Below are positions 1 to 13,941 of a stretch of 64,000 nucleotides of DNA, in pieces. A program made the position numbers and the translations under genes. The stretch is from Pelagomonas calceolata. Lineage: Eukaryota > Sar > Pelagophyceae > Pelagomonadales > Pelagomonadaceae. The notes below the pieces were generated by a model, which searched no databases, was not told the origin of the DNA, and saw nothing but the letters and a program-made list of their open reading frames with translations. The stretch is from positions 3,658,001 to 3,722,000 of the forward strand of contig CAKKNE010000005.1 in assembly GCA_918797485.1 (NCBI GenBank), read 5' to 3'. Position 1 is the first letter of the stretch. Every line of letters begins with the position of its first letter.

Positions 1-45
1 AAGACAGCCAAACCGCGCAATTGCGCAGCGTCGCGCAGCGATGCA

Positions 46-3000
46 ATGAGCGCTCCGCTGCAAGACAAGCAGAACATCGATAGTTCAGTTGTGATGTCGG
101 CTGAAAAAAAGCCACCAGGAACGCCGTCGCGCGCCGCAATGGAGGCCGCAGCGGCAGACACGCCAACGACGCCGCCGCCTGGGATGACCGCGGAAGAGGC
201 TGACGCGGAGACGCCGGTCATGAGCGCCGAGGCCGCGGACGCCGAGACGCCGGAGCCGGCGACGCCCGAGCCCGCGACAACAACAACGCCGGCCACGCTC
301 GACGCGCTCCACAATTACCTGGGCCCGCTCTGCCAGGCGCTGCTCGGCGCGACGCCCGAGGCCCTACGCCGCGCGGATGATAGTAATGTGGCCTGGTTCG
401 CGGGCCAGCCGGCCGGGTCCACGCTCGTGTGCACGACGGACGACGACGGCAATGTAACGTACCACCGCGGCCGGAGTCGTAGCGGCGCGTCGAGGTACGT
501 GGTCGTCGCGTCGACGGCTCCCTTGGGACCGACCATATCGGAAGGAGGGTTAGCGGCGGACGCGTTGACAGTCGTATTAAGTGGCAGAGACGCGGATCCG
601 ATAAACGAGGCGAAGGGCGTCGTGCGCGCGGCACTGGCGCCGCTCGTCGCCGAGGTCGAGGACGAGACTTCGAACGTGGCCGCGGTGAAACGACGGCTGG
701 GCGAATTAGATGCCGCTCTATCTAGGTGCGGTCACAAGGGCGACGCGGCCCTGGTCTCGCTACCACTTACACCTCCACCGAAGATCGCGGACCTCCTCTC
801 GCACATGAAGAGTGATGAAGTCGCCGATCAGATAGGAGAGGACTCTACCATAGCCGACCGCTGCGCCGAGAGCGTCGCGGCGTGGGCCGCTTCTACTCGT
901 GCACTGGCCGAGCTCGTCGAGTCCACACAAGATGACAATAATCCTTTGTACTTCGCTTCCACGCCGTCGGGCTGCGACGCCTTGCACGCCGAAGTGGAGC
1001 GCTGGCGCGCCTATTCAGCTGCCGTTAACAATGCTCAGACGACGCGGAAGAGTGCATCTGCAGTCGCTCTAGGTGCCATCCTCAAGAGAAACCGGAGGTT
1101 CGTGGCTGCTGCCCAATTAGATGACGGCGTCACGGGACCTTTACAGAGAGCGGCGGACGCGTGTAGGGACGCCAAGAGTCTCTTGTCATCTTTACCGTTG
1201 GATCGACTGGAGTCCGCCGCCTCGCTACCCGACTTGACGGAGACGTCTGATAACTTCTTCAAAGCACTAGGCAAGCTCAAAGCCACTAGACGATATGATA
1301 TGTCAAGGGCCGCTCGTTTAGTCGAGTGCGCGTCTTCTGCCATAGGAGAACGAGCCTCGTTCCTACTCGAAGACCAAAAGTCTCTCCTAGATGAGTCAAA
1401 TGAAGACGCCTTCGAGCATGCGGAGCAGTTGTTTCGTGTCACGCGGCAAGGGTGCCGCAAGTTCCGGGAAGTAGCTTTGGACTTAGCGAGGCGAGGCGCC
1501 GACGTCTCCCTCAACCTAGTCTTGGATCATGAGCGCGTCGAAAAGCGATTGACACAAGTCAAGGACTTCCTCCGGCGCCACGCGACCTTCCGAAGAGTCC
1601 TCGACGAGGCTTTGAGTGGAGACGAACGGCCTCTCGCCGAACTCGACGGCGCGTTCCGGGAATTCCGCGAAAGTCTGGGTAGCAAAGTCATCGACGCGTC
1701 GTTCGACGGCGACGCGACCTGGAATGCCGCAGCAGCACATTACCAAAAGCGCGTCACGCACTGCGAGACTTTAGCTGCGCAGCGCATGGCCGAGTCGCTC
1801 GACCAGGCGTCGGGCACGGACGCGGTCTTCGAGGTCTTTAAGGCCTTCCAGCCTTTGTTGGATCGCGTGCCTGTTCGCAGGGCGGCGCAGAGAAGGCAGT
1901 CTGAGTTGATAGAAGCGGTAGCATCTGAACTTGATGCGTTGAAGACGGCCTGTACTCGTAGATATGAAAATTCGGGCTGTCGGTCCCTAGATGTGCTGAG
2001 GGAGGTCCCACCGGTCGGCGGGAAGGCGGCCTGGGCGCGACAGGTCGATGAAAGGCTGCGGGAGCAACTTAGTAGATTAGATGCGGTCATCGGGAAGGAG
2101 CACGTCCAGAGGCATCCTCGGGGCAAGACCCTCAAACTACTAGCGGAGGAACTGCTGAAGCATGTCGATGCTTCACCACTATTTGATCAATGGCTCGAGA
2201 CCTGGACCAATAAATGTGCTTCGGGTCTCAGAGATGGGCCTTTACTGAAGGTCGCGCATGGGCGGTTATGCGCCAACTTCGACCAGCAGCGCATCGAGCT
2301 CGCGCGGGAAGTGGATTGTTTGAGACGGTTGAACTTCCGGGTCCCCGAGACGATCGCACTAGTTGCCGATGAGGCGCGCCAGCGGATCCAGGTCGCGCAC
2401 GCTCTACGATCAGCTTGTAGGTTATATGATCGGTGTTCTTCACACATATCTGACGATGATGCTTGCATGTTACAACCCTGGATTCAGGCTTGTCGAGATA
2501 TCGCTTCAAAAGCGTTCCCGGCCTCGAGGGGGCAGGCCCCTAGAATCGCGTGGACGTCGCCCTCTGAGAGTACAAGGGCCTGGGTCGATTCATTTATGGA
2601 GACCGTCGCTTCCTTGCAGGAGAAGGTCGACGTGTTAAGTAAGGCTCGTTCACAGTGCGACGCGTCCCTCTCATTATTGTCCGCGTCGGACAGTGCTAGA
2701 GATTTGGAAACGATCTCCACGAAGCCGCTGCAGGACGTCGTCGACAGGTTAGCCTTGGAGGGCTTCCAGGGACTCAACCAGTGGGTCGCATCGTTGGATG
2801 AGAGGTGCCGCATTTCACTCAGAGAGCGCACGTCAGATCGGTTGATAAGGTGGGCCCTGGCTCTAGAAGGCGCGCCTATCATCTGTGATGTTGAAGAGGA
2901 AACATCAGTGGATGTCGGGTGTTTGCGGAGCAGGCACTGCCTCGTTACGAGTGAGAGTGGGATCCAATTGGACCCTCCAGTAACAAGTGCACGACTCACT

Positions 3001-6000
3001 CTCCAGGCCCAGGTCTCTCATTTGGTAGATGCCGCTCGACAGTTACCTAGATTACGGGCGTCGCGCTTCGACGCCCTCAATAACGATGACGGCGACGCGT
3101 ACGACGACCTCTTGGTCGAAGAGGATAACTCATCAAAAACATTGACGAAAGCGTTAGATGCCGCTCTACAAGCTATTGAGAGAAGAGTCACCGATGCGCT
3201 AGCGCGCGAGAAACGCTGGGCGCGCCACTCGGGCCTGTGGCGTCTTACTGTTACTGATGTAGCTAGAGCTCTCGACGACAAGTACCCGGAGCACGTCAAG
3301 GACTACACCTACGACAGCGGTTCGAGGTTGGACGCCTGGGCGCGCTGTTTGGAGGGCGCCGGCGCGTCGCGACGGGACGCCGACGCCGACCTGGGCTTCG
3401 AGGAGGAGCGGCGACGGGGCGCGTCGGACGATGTCCTGCGGGCTGTCGTCACGAGACAGCCTGATTCATTTTATTCGTCCACGGACCCTGATAATGGCCT
3501 CGCTGTCGTGATTGACGCTCGAAAAGCCCATACGGCCGTAAAACATCGGCTCGATGCGCGACTAGTGGATTTACGAGCCGAGGCCCGGGAAAGGTATGCA
3601 ACGCATGCTTCTGGGTTGTTAAAACTCGCCAAAGAATCAAGGCACAAATTAGAACGCGTCGACGAGAGAAGATGTAGTTGCAGAGAGGCATTGGCTCAAT
3701 TAGCTTTACATGCTTCGCTCCAAGAAGCATTACCACAATGGAGAGAAACGGTGCAAGGGTTACTGCGGTTAGAATGGAATCTAAAAACGCAGGACGAGGA
3801 CCCGCACGACGACGAGCTCGACCTGTGGACTGAAGCTTCGCTCGTCGAGGGCGCCGTCGACGCGTGCGCCCAGGTGTTGGAGACGCGGAAGGGCCGTTTG
3901 GATGGAGAGAAGGCGGCGCTGCGAGCGGAGGCCGACGCCGAGCTCGTGAAGGCGAGGATGGCGTCGGCCGCCATCTCCGAGTCCTGGCGCGCGTTGAAAC
4001 CAGAACGTTTAGGCGAAGGCGAGAACGCCTGTGCGACCACGGCGCAAGCGCAAGAGCGGCTACAGCAATTCACGGAGCGAGTACAGCGGGCGTTGGACGA
4101 CGCGCGGGACTTCGCGCGAGCTTTGGTGGCGCTCGATGGCTCCGCGCAGGACGCCTCGACCGGTGAGTTAGAGGCCATAGACGTGGAAGCGCGAGCCCTG
4201 GGCGAGGTCTGGGAGGCTTTGTCAGGTCCCATCGCCTCCATCGGTACGCTAGATCGTACGAGATGGGTCGACTTCGAGCCGTCAAGTGCCAAGGAAACGT
4301 TACGCAAAGCTAATGAAGCTCTGCGGACGTGTTCGTCGAAAGTCAGGCAGTACGCGTGCCACGCCGACGCCTGCAAACTTGTGCAAGAGAGGGAAAGATC
4401 AGTAGGGGGCTGGGTCGGTTCCCTACGCTCGGCCGAACTCACGCCACAACTAGAACGCAAGCTCGCCAAGGTTTTGTTCAACTCGCCGCGCTGGGACGCG
4501 CGATCGAGAAATTGCGGCGACTTCCTACGCCTGAAGGTCACTCCAAGTATGAGAAAAGAGCTAGATCAAGTACTGGCCGCGGCGAGGCGCGACGCGTCGA
4601 TGGCGCAGTACCTTGAAGACGTCGACCGGCACTGGTCCGAGCGGTTGTTCGACGTGGCTCCGGGCCGATTAATAAGGGGCTGGGATGCTCTGACCGAGGA
4701 GTTGGACGAACACAGTCAAGCTTTATTAGCTATGAAGGAGGCGCCTCATTTCAAGGACATCGATTCCTCATCAGAAGTCTATCGGCGACGGGAAGTGCTG
4801 TCAAATGACGTAGATGAACTACGAAGAAGGTTGGATCTCTGGTCCGATGCTCAAAGGAGGTGGGTCCACCTCGACGCGATCTTTGGTTCTAATGCGGACA
4901 TCGGCGATCGGCTGCCTCAAGCCAAAAACGCCTTTTCAGACGGTTCTAGAACTTTTGACCGGTGCCGGGACGACTGCCTTGAGTCATGTAGAGTTAGAGC
5001 GTTGTTGGAAGTTGCCGCACTGCCGGAATCCCTAGAAGCCGTCTCCCGACTATTTGGAGACGCGCAGCGGTGGCTCGGCGAGTTTTTGGAAAGCATGCGT
5101 TCCGAGTTCCCGCGGTTCTACTTCGTGGGCGACGATGATTTGTTGGGGATGCTCGGGGGCGGCATCGAGGGTGCTAGGCCGCACCTCACGAAGATGTTCG
5201 CGGCGCTCCGAGACGTGTCGGGCGGACGGATGTTCAGTGCGGATGGTGAGGACGTGCCATTATCAGGTTCATTGGACGAGTCGTCGTGTGTGGCCTGGTT
5301 ATCCTCGCTCGAACGAGCCATGAGAATATCAGTAGCGCAGTCCCTGAAGGACGCTTTAGTGATCGACAGCGACCTCGAGAAATGGTTATCAACACATCCG
5401 ACGCAAGCCTTATGTTCATCGATACAGTGCGACTGGGCATGTAGGATGGACGCAGCCTTGGACGGAGGTTCCTTGGAGGGACCGTCCCAAGTTCTTGTAT
5501 CCAGATTAGCGTCCTTGTCATCAGCTACTTCGTCACCTCTGAAACGAGCTCAATTAATTGTCGAGTTGGCGCAGCAGCGGGACTGCACGCAGTCCTTACA
5601 CGACGCTAATTCATCACAAGACCACCGATGGCTGCGCCAACTGCGGCTGTACTGCAATCCGAATTCAATGGATGTGGTTGAAGGTACGTCGTTCTTAGAG
5701 CAATTGATCAAAGGCACGACGCCGTTAGCCGTGACATGTGTCGCTCGAGTGGCGGGCGCGTCACTCACATACGGCTACGAGTACCAGGGGATTGGAAGAA
5801 GATTAATCAGAACGCAACTCACGGATCGCTGCTTCGCGACGCTCGCGTCTTCTCTCAAATGGAGATTGGGAGGCAACCCCGTGGGACCGGCGGGGACGGG
5901 CAAGACCGAGTCCGTGAGGGCTTTAGGTGCTTTGTGTGGCCGGCACGTCGTCGTCTTCAATTGTGACGAGGCCTTTGATCTAGGGGCTACTGGTCGCTTA

Positions 6001-9000
6001 CTGCGAGGTCTCTGCAGAACTGGAGCGTGGGGTTGTTTTGATGAGTTCAACCGATTGGACGAGGGCGCGCTGTCGGCCGTGGCGCAGCAACTGAGATTCA
6101 TCCAGGAGGGGTTGTTATCGAAGGCTTCCGCCGTGGAGATCTCTGGAAGACCTACGCCCTTGGTACCCACCACTGCTGTGTTTGTCACGATGAACCCGGG
6201 CTATGCTGGTCGATCTCCATTACCAGAAACGCTGAAACGTTTATTTAGGACGGTCGCCATGGCTAAACCGGACAGCAGAGCCATCGCCACGACCACATTG
6301 TACGCTCATGGCTTCTCGGAGGACAGGGCCCGACCCCTCGCCCACGCGTTGGTTGCGCTGTTTGAGTTGTGTGGCTCGCGCCTATCCTCGCAAAGCCACT
6401 ACGACTGGGGTTTGCGAGCTCTGGGCCCTGTCTTGAAAACGGCCGGCAACCTCCTCACCACGACGTCGGAACCGAACGCTTTGCTGAGAGCGGTGCGCGC
6501 GACCGTGGCGCCGCGCTTAGTCCAGGAGGACGCCCAACCTTTTGACGAACTACTACGGGCGGCCTTCCGCGAGGACGCTCTAGTGCAAGACGACGGTTCG
6601 ACGCAACAGGAAGGTACGGATGCGTTGGTAGATGCCATTTCTGTTGATAGACTGGACAAGGCCTTTACGGATGCGGCGCAAGCAAGATCTGTAAATGCTT
6701 CTGCAGCATGGCTCGCGAAGGCCCATCAATTACGAAGTGTATTAGCGTTGTCCACGGGCGCTGTCGTAGTGGGACAAACGGGCTCCGGCAAATCTACGTT
6801 AGTAGAGTGCGTCCTCGCCGCCTTAGAAAGTATAGATGGCGTCAAGGGTGAAGCTCATTGGATCGATCCCAAAGCTCTTGTAAGTGACAGATACAAGGAG
6901 TTGTTGTTCGGTAGACTAGATGCGACGACCCTCGAATGGACCGACGGGGTGTGTACGGCCCTATTGAGGAGCGCATCACAGAAGAAACGGACGTGGCTCT
7001 GCCTCGACGGCGACGTGGACCCCGCGTGGGCCGAGAATTTAAATAGTGCCTTAGATGACAATAAGGTGTTGACGCTGCCGAACGGGGAGAGGATCGCGGT
7101 GCCTGCCGACGTTCGATTTGTTTTTGAAGTCGAGGATCTATCAAGAGCTACTCCCGCAACGGTTTCTCGCTGTGGTGTTTGTCATGTGGATGCCGAGTTA
7201 GTATCACTCCAAGACCGCGTCGAGAGCTGTTATCGACGGTTGCATGCCGACGATGCGGCGTTCGCGGGTGCTGCCCAACAGCTCTTTGCTCACGATGGCA
7301 TTGTGGGTCACGCTGTTGCCTTCTCGATGCGAGGGGGTGTCATGCAGTCGCCGTCGCCGGAACAATCATTAAATGCCTTGACTTCATTATTATTAGCGGC
7401 GAGAGACGACGCGGCGACGCATCGCATAGATCCTACTACTAAAAGAGGAGCGTCTTTCGTCAGAAGAAGCGTCTACGCGGCGCTGTTCTGGAGCTGTGGC
7501 GGGAGCATGGATAATGATGACAGAATCAAGTTAGGCGACCTGCTCAACAAAGCGGCGTCGAAGACCGATGATGGTACAGACGGTGTCATCGGCCTGGATG
7601 TGAGATGCGCCGCGCGGGCGCCGGACTTCTGGGAGGCCTGGGAAAGTCGAGTGCCGTTGACGGAGGAGGCCGACCTCAACTCCGTAGTACCTACTGCCGA
7701 CACAGCTAGACATGAAGCTCTCGTAGAAGCTCTCTGTCGGCGACGGAGCGGTTCTCTGTTGTGCGGCCCGCCCGGGAGCGGCAAGACCATGACCTGCGAC
7801 CACGCGTTGGCGTCGAACCAAGCCTTGTACGCGCGAGCCGCATTAGCTTGTGCGGCCGGCACCAAAGCCTCGGACGTGGCTCGGTTGTTGAGTGAGCACT
7901 GCGAACTCAAAAGGGGCGCCCGCAACGAATTTAGTTTAGTACCAAAGAAAGCTTTACATGGTGAGAGAAGGATACTAGTCGTGTTCTGTGACGAGATCAA
8001 TCTGGTGGAACCCGACGCGTACGGCACGCCGCGAGCCTTGGCGTTTGTGCGGCAATTGATTAGTAGGAAGGGCTTCTGGGCCCTCTCGACGAATAGTGCG
8101 AGGGCAGCTCTCGAGCCGGGCCGCTTCGCGCGCGTCGCTTCCCAGAGATGTTCTCCAAGGTGGGTGTCCTTGGAACGCGTTTCGTTGGTCGCTGCTTGTA
8201 ATCCGCCCACGGACGCTGGACGAAAACCACTCCCCCGACGATTATTAAGGCACCTCCACGTCCTGTCCGTGGGAACACCCTCGAGACCCGCGCTGGAGCG
8301 AGTCTACGCCGCGTATACTAGAAGAGCGACGAAAATAATCGCCACGAATTTCCCGGAGCCTGACATAAAAGAAGTGGTCCAGAACCTCCCGGCGGCGATG
8401 ATCGACGCCTACGAGTTCAATCAGCGAACATTCTCGACGAAGGGACCGCAGTGCGTCTACTCGGCTCGCGAATTGACGCGGTGGTGCCGCGCCTTGGAGC
8501 AGGCTTCTGATGCTTGTTCCAATGCTTCGGCATTGGTGCGACTCTGGCTCCACGAAGGTTTAAGGCTGTTTGCCGACCGTTTGCCGGAAATGACTGATGT
8601 TGCTACTTGTGATGAGGCTCTACGAAGTATCGCCCGGAAGCGCTTCCCTGTATCGTCCGAAGCTCTAGAACCACCATTATTATACGGAAGGTGGCTCTCC
8701 AAACAGTACGCGCCGACGTCTTTATCTAAACTTAGAAGGTTCGTCGCATCTAGATTGAGGACCTTCCACGAGGAATGTCTGGATGTCCCGCTCGTGGTTT
8801 TCGACGATGTGGCGAGACACGCTCTACGCATCGATTCTGTACTGCTCTCAGCGTCTTTCATACAAACGGGGGACACATACTTCAATCTGAGTGCCTCCAA
8901 TATGGACCAGCACTTCGTTCCGCCCCCAAGACTACGAAAGAGCCCCTCTGATGACTTACCTTTGCGAGCCTAGAAGGTAGGACAGTGCGGGGGCTGTCAT

Positions 9001-12000
9001 CAATGACGTTCCGCTCAAGAAGGCCTTCCACACGAGCATTGTCATGAGGTCGATACGGCGAACCTATATATCCTACGCAGGTCCTGCGCGCGGAGTCCGG
9101 CCACTTGCTACTCGTGGGCGAGTCGGGAGTGGGCAAGACCGTTTTAGCGAAATTTGTCGCGTGGCACAACGGCATGGGCGTGAAGGAGATCCAAGCTACA
9201 AGGACGTACACGTTGGCGCACTTCGACGACGACCTGCGGTCGTGCATGAAGCGGGCCGGTGTGGACAAGGAACGACTCGTGATTTTGTTGGACGCGGACG
9301 GTGTGTCCACTAATTTCCTGGAGCGGATGAACGCTTTGTTAGCCGCGGGAGAAGTCCCCGGTCTCTGGCCCGCCGACGACCTGTCGAGGCTGTTGACGCA
9401 ATGCCGCGACGCTAGGAGGTCGGAAAGCGTCGGTGGTGATGCAGACGACGACGCTGTCGTGCTGAAATGGTTCTCTAGTAATGTCCGACGGAACTTACAC
9501 GTTGTGTTTTGTTTGGAGGATTTGAGATCTGCGTCAACGACGGCCTCCCCAGCATTATTCAACAGGTGTGTCGTGGACTGGTTCGGCACGTGGTCTACGT
9601 CAGCGTTGGCTCATGTGGGCGACGCTCTCCTAGCAGATGTCGACGTCGAGCAGTTGGGTGCGTGGGACGAGCAATCAATGTCTGTGGTACAGAGGGCCGA
9701 CAGAGACGCGCTGCTGCAGAAGGCATCATACGTAAGGTACGAGGAGAGCGACTCGGACGAAGAAGAAGAGCAACCTACTACCTTAAAGACGGCGTTAGTT
9801 GCCGCCCTGGTGGAGATCCATGGAGAAAGCAGGGGCACCGCGCGGGACTTCGTGGATTGTTGCCGGAGGTTCGCGAAGGATGTTGTGGAGAGGAGAGAAG
9901 CATTGGAGCAGCGCCAGCAACGCAAGCAGGCCGGCCTCCGGGAACTGGAGGCCGCTTCCAGTGATGTCGCGGCGCGCCAGAAAGTCCTCGCCGAAAAAAA
10001 TGCCGAGCTCGAGGTCCAAGAGGCGGAAGCTTCTCAGCAACTCGAAAAGATGGTCGCCGACCAGCAGGAGGCCGAGGCGAAGCAGCGGCAGGGTGCTTCG
10101 TTGTCTGAGGAATTAGCTGTGAAGAGCGGCGACATCGCTCAAAGAAAAGCCAGTGCGGAGGCTGAATTAGCGACGGCCGAACCCGCACTCATCGCCGCGC
10201 GAGATGCGGTCAAGGGCATCAAGAAGGCTCAACTAGATGAACTAAGAGCGCTCCGGATGCCTCCGATACAAGCTAAAAGAACGATTGAGGCGGTCTCGAT
10301 CATCCTTGGTCTAGTACCGCTCCAGAAGTCCTACGACTGGGATGATGTGAGGAAAGCTCTGCGGGACCGATCCTTCATCCCCAACGTCATATCCTTTGAA
10401 CCGCGGGACATGGACGATGCTGCGGCGGAATTTATCCGGCAACGGTACCTGTACCCTACCCCTGAATTCCTGGAGAAGCTCAACCAGAAAGAAAGGGAGA
10501 AAAACGAGGACTGTAAGGAGATCAAAGCGTTGGACTTTGAGAGCGTGAATCGCTCGTCACAAGCGGCCGGTCCACTAGTTTTGTGGCTCGCGTCGCAGCT
10601 CGACTACGTGGCCATTGAAAGGAAGGTCGAACCGCTACAGCGCGAGGTCGAAGCGTTAGAAGTAGCTACCCGTGATACGCGGGAGCAAGTACAAAGGCTA
10701 GAGGAGGAGATGGCGGTGCTGGCGGAGTCCGTCGAACGGTACAAGGCGTCGTACGGCGTCGCTGTGAGAGCTGCGGAGGGCCTCAAGGCGGACATCGAGA
10801 AAGGGAAGGAACGGGCGGATCGCGCGTCTCGGTTAGTGGCTTCGTTGCGGGACGAGCAGGAGCGCTGGAGCACCGAGGCGGAGGCGTTTCCTTCAGCCGT
10901 ATCAATGTTGCCGGGCCAGTGTTTAAGAGATGCGGTCGACGTGGCTTATAATGGGCCTCGTAGCGAGAAGCAACGGCGACAGCTACGTGAAGTAGTGAGG
11001 AGCGTCTGCGCACGTGTTGGGCTATTAGTTGATGACAAAGACCTAACGGCCTCGGTCTCGCAAACTACTCTCAGAAGATACCACGACCGCCACGGCCTGC
11101 CGAGGGATTCCAGGTGCGCCTTGAACGCGTGCGTCTTCGAGGCGTCGTCGAGGTCGTGCCTCTTCGTGGACCCGACCGGCTCAGCGTTACGCTTCGCGTC
11201 TTCGCTGTTAGCAGACAAGCGCGTCTCTGTGATTTCCGCCGCCGATGCCAATTTTACACGATCCTTATGTACGGCGGCTAGATTTGGCACGGCTCTCATA
11301 GTGAAAGACGTCGACGACGCCTGGGATTCGGTCGCGCACCCTCTGCTCAATCGAGAATTCGCGCGGAAGAGCGGCGGATTGTCCGTGTGCATCCAAGGCG
11401 AGGATGTTGATGTAAGCGAGGACTTTTTGCTGGTCTTGCACTGCCGCAGCACAGAAGGGTTAAGTAGAGGCTTGCTCGGGCGAGTCAACGTCGTTGATTT
11501 CTCCACGACTCCGGACGCTCTGACCGATGCCATTCTGTCGAAGGTCGTGCGACGGGAGCGTCCTGATTTGGAGCATAAACGGCAGGACGCTGCCAGATCT
11601 CTAGAAAAGCAGCAGTTACGCTTAGCGCAGCTCGAGGACGACGTGCTCGAATTAATATCGACTCATACGGAAGGTACGGGTTTACTAGACGATGAAAGAG
11701 CCGTCGAGGCCTTGCAGAAGGCGAAGAACGAGGCAAATGAGGCCCTGGACGCGTCACGAGCGACGGAGACCACTATACAAGAACTGAGGAAGGCTTCGGT
11801 CGTCTACGAGCCGGCGGCCGTCTTTTGCGCGCGTTTATTCGGCACGTTGTCGCAGCTCGAGCAATTCCACGCTTCCTATGCCTATGCTTTAGACGACTAC
11901 CTCTCCAATGCTTTACATGATGCGTTGCGCGATGCGTCTCCCGCGCAAATTGGCGAGACGAGTATCCAGCGCTTCGAGAGGCTCACGGCACCGTTGCTCA

Positions 12001-13895
12001 AGGAGGCTTCAGTGTATGTGACGGGAGCCATTCTAACGCGGGAGCACCGCGCGTCGTGTGCTTTAGCGGTGGCCAGACTCCTCAGCGAGAGCCGGAAGGA
12101 CTTAGGTGGCCCTACGGAAGACGTCGATTCATTTTTAGCGAGCAATGGTTCATTTGATCAAGCCCGGTCACTGATCGAGACGGTGCTCGGCGCCTCGTGG
12201 CTAGATGCGTCAAAATCAGGCGCTATGAGTATTGCACAAGCGGCCTCGAAGTCGGACGAGCGCTTGAGTATTTGTAATGCGGCGCTGGAGCGGCGCAAAC
12301 TGTCTCGACGGAGGCGGCGCTCTTCATTAGTGTCGAGGAAGTCCCTCGCGGACGACGAGGAGGAGGACGAGGACCCGCACCAGTCTTCACTAGATGCCGC
12401 CGCCGTCGAGTGCGACGTCAGTGCTCTGAGGGCTCCCATACTGACCGTTGTGGCCGAAAGAAATGGTGGGCGCGACGGCGCGTCCGACGCCCGGAAAGCT
12501 GCTCAAGAACGTCATGCTTCGGTCGAGGAAGTGGCCCTCGGGTCGCACGAGGGCGAGGTGCTCGCGGACGACGCGCTGCGGCGCGGCGCCTCTTCAGGAT
12601 CCTGGGTGCTGTTGGAGAACGCTCATTTGGCGTCCAAGGCCTTCATCGCATCCCTCGAAAAGAAAATACGCGAGGTCGGCCACGACGCGGCGCCTGGGTT
12701 TAGGGTGATTCTGACCATCGAGGTCACCGCCGACCAGGAGGCTTTACCGAAAAGACTGTTCTCTGCTTCTAGAGTGATCGCGCTGCCGTCGGACGCGGGC
12801 CTGCGGGCTTCATTACTAAGGCACGACGCCCTCGTGGAGCATAATGACACACCCCCGCGGGAACGGGGCCGCGTCCGAGCACTGTTCGCACTCGCGCATG
12901 CCGTGGTCACGGAACGAGCGAGGTACGACGACGGCTGGTCCAAGCCCTACGAATGGGGCGACGTCGATGCCGTGTGTGCCTTACGTGCGTGCGATGCCGT
13001 CCTTGATTCATTATCATCGCAGTCACACGTGGCGCCCTCGGACTTGCCCTGGGTGTCGCTGCGGGACGCCTTCGAGTCGACGTATGGTGCGAGACTGGAA
13101 CGGGAGTCGGATCGACGGTCATTGAAAGCGATCTCCGCATTGTTAATCTCCCAAGAGGCCTTCTCTCAAAATGACAAGGCGCCCCTGCCGTGCGGGGACG
13201 TGCTGGGCCCCTTGCCGGACGGCTTTGAGCTCACGAGGGACACGTGGCGCAGCTGGATCTCTCAACTACCCTCTTCGACGTCGTGCACGGCGCTCGGCTT
13301 GAGTTTAGATGCTGATGAAAGACGGGAGGCGCGCGCCGCGACTACGATGTTAGATGATTGCGCGCGGCTCATCGGTACTTCCAGAAAGACGGCTTCTTCT
13401 CAAGTAAACGACGAAGATATCGACGCTTTGATGGACGAGCTGGCTCAAATACGAACCGGAAGCGGTGGCGCCGTCGCGGACGCGGCCAAGCGCGAGGTCG
13501 CGGCCGCTTTGATAGCCTTGAAGCGGGACGGATCAACGGCCGCGCGCCAGGGCCGCGCGGCCCTTTGTCTCGCCTCGGGCCAGGCCGTGGCTTTGAATCA
13601 CTTGGAGCGGCCGGCTCAATTAATCGCGGCGCTCAAGATCGACGCCGCGGCGGCGCTGAATGCGTCGCTGGACGACCTCGAGCTTGCCGTTGTTGGGGAT
13701 GGTTTGAAATTGGCGGGCGTCGCGTGCCGCGGCCTGGATCCAATAAGGCCGCTGGCCGTCGCGTGGCGGCCGCGGGCGACAAATGGCGTGCTCGTGCCGC
13801 TCGTGCTTGCCAGAGAGCCGCTCGCGCCGCCGCTCGCGGAGGTGCGCGTCGAGGTGGCGGACGCGGTGAGGAATCCGACGTTCGTTGCCGAGTAG
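46..13895 (+). CDS. DYNC1H1: Cytoplasmic dynein 1 heavy chain
   Basis: Minus-end-directed microtubule motor subunit acting in the cytoplasm with intermediate, light and light-intermediate chains. Two exons, 46-8838 and 9081-13895, give about 4535 aa, close to the family length of about 4600. Joining them restores RIDS-VLRAESGHLLLVGESG, the AAA3-AAA4 link. Seen in order: acidic Pro/Thr-rich N-terminus, long tail and linker, AAA1 P-loop GPAGTGKTES (residue ~1947) with FNCDEAFD and MNPGYAGRS, AAA2 GQTGSGKST (~2243), AAA3 GPPGSGKT (~2573), AAA4 GESGVGKT (~2942), stalk coiled coils with the microtubule-binding tip (~3190-3540), AAA5, AAA6 and a C-terminal domain. The AAA1 wording matches cytoplasmic dynein 1 better than axonemal or IFT dynein. 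The 242-nt intron (8839-9080, GT-AG) shows no introner ends. The first Met at 46 is used; the promoter lies outside the window. Confidence 0.93.
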
Positions 13896-13941
13896 GAGTG
13901 GTGGTCGGTGGCGCCCTGTACTAAGTATATCAAGTTACTCT

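Noticed and set aside
8839-9080. Dynein intron as an introner
   Set aside because: At 242 nt it has neither the conserved ends, the shared cores nor a flanking duplication.
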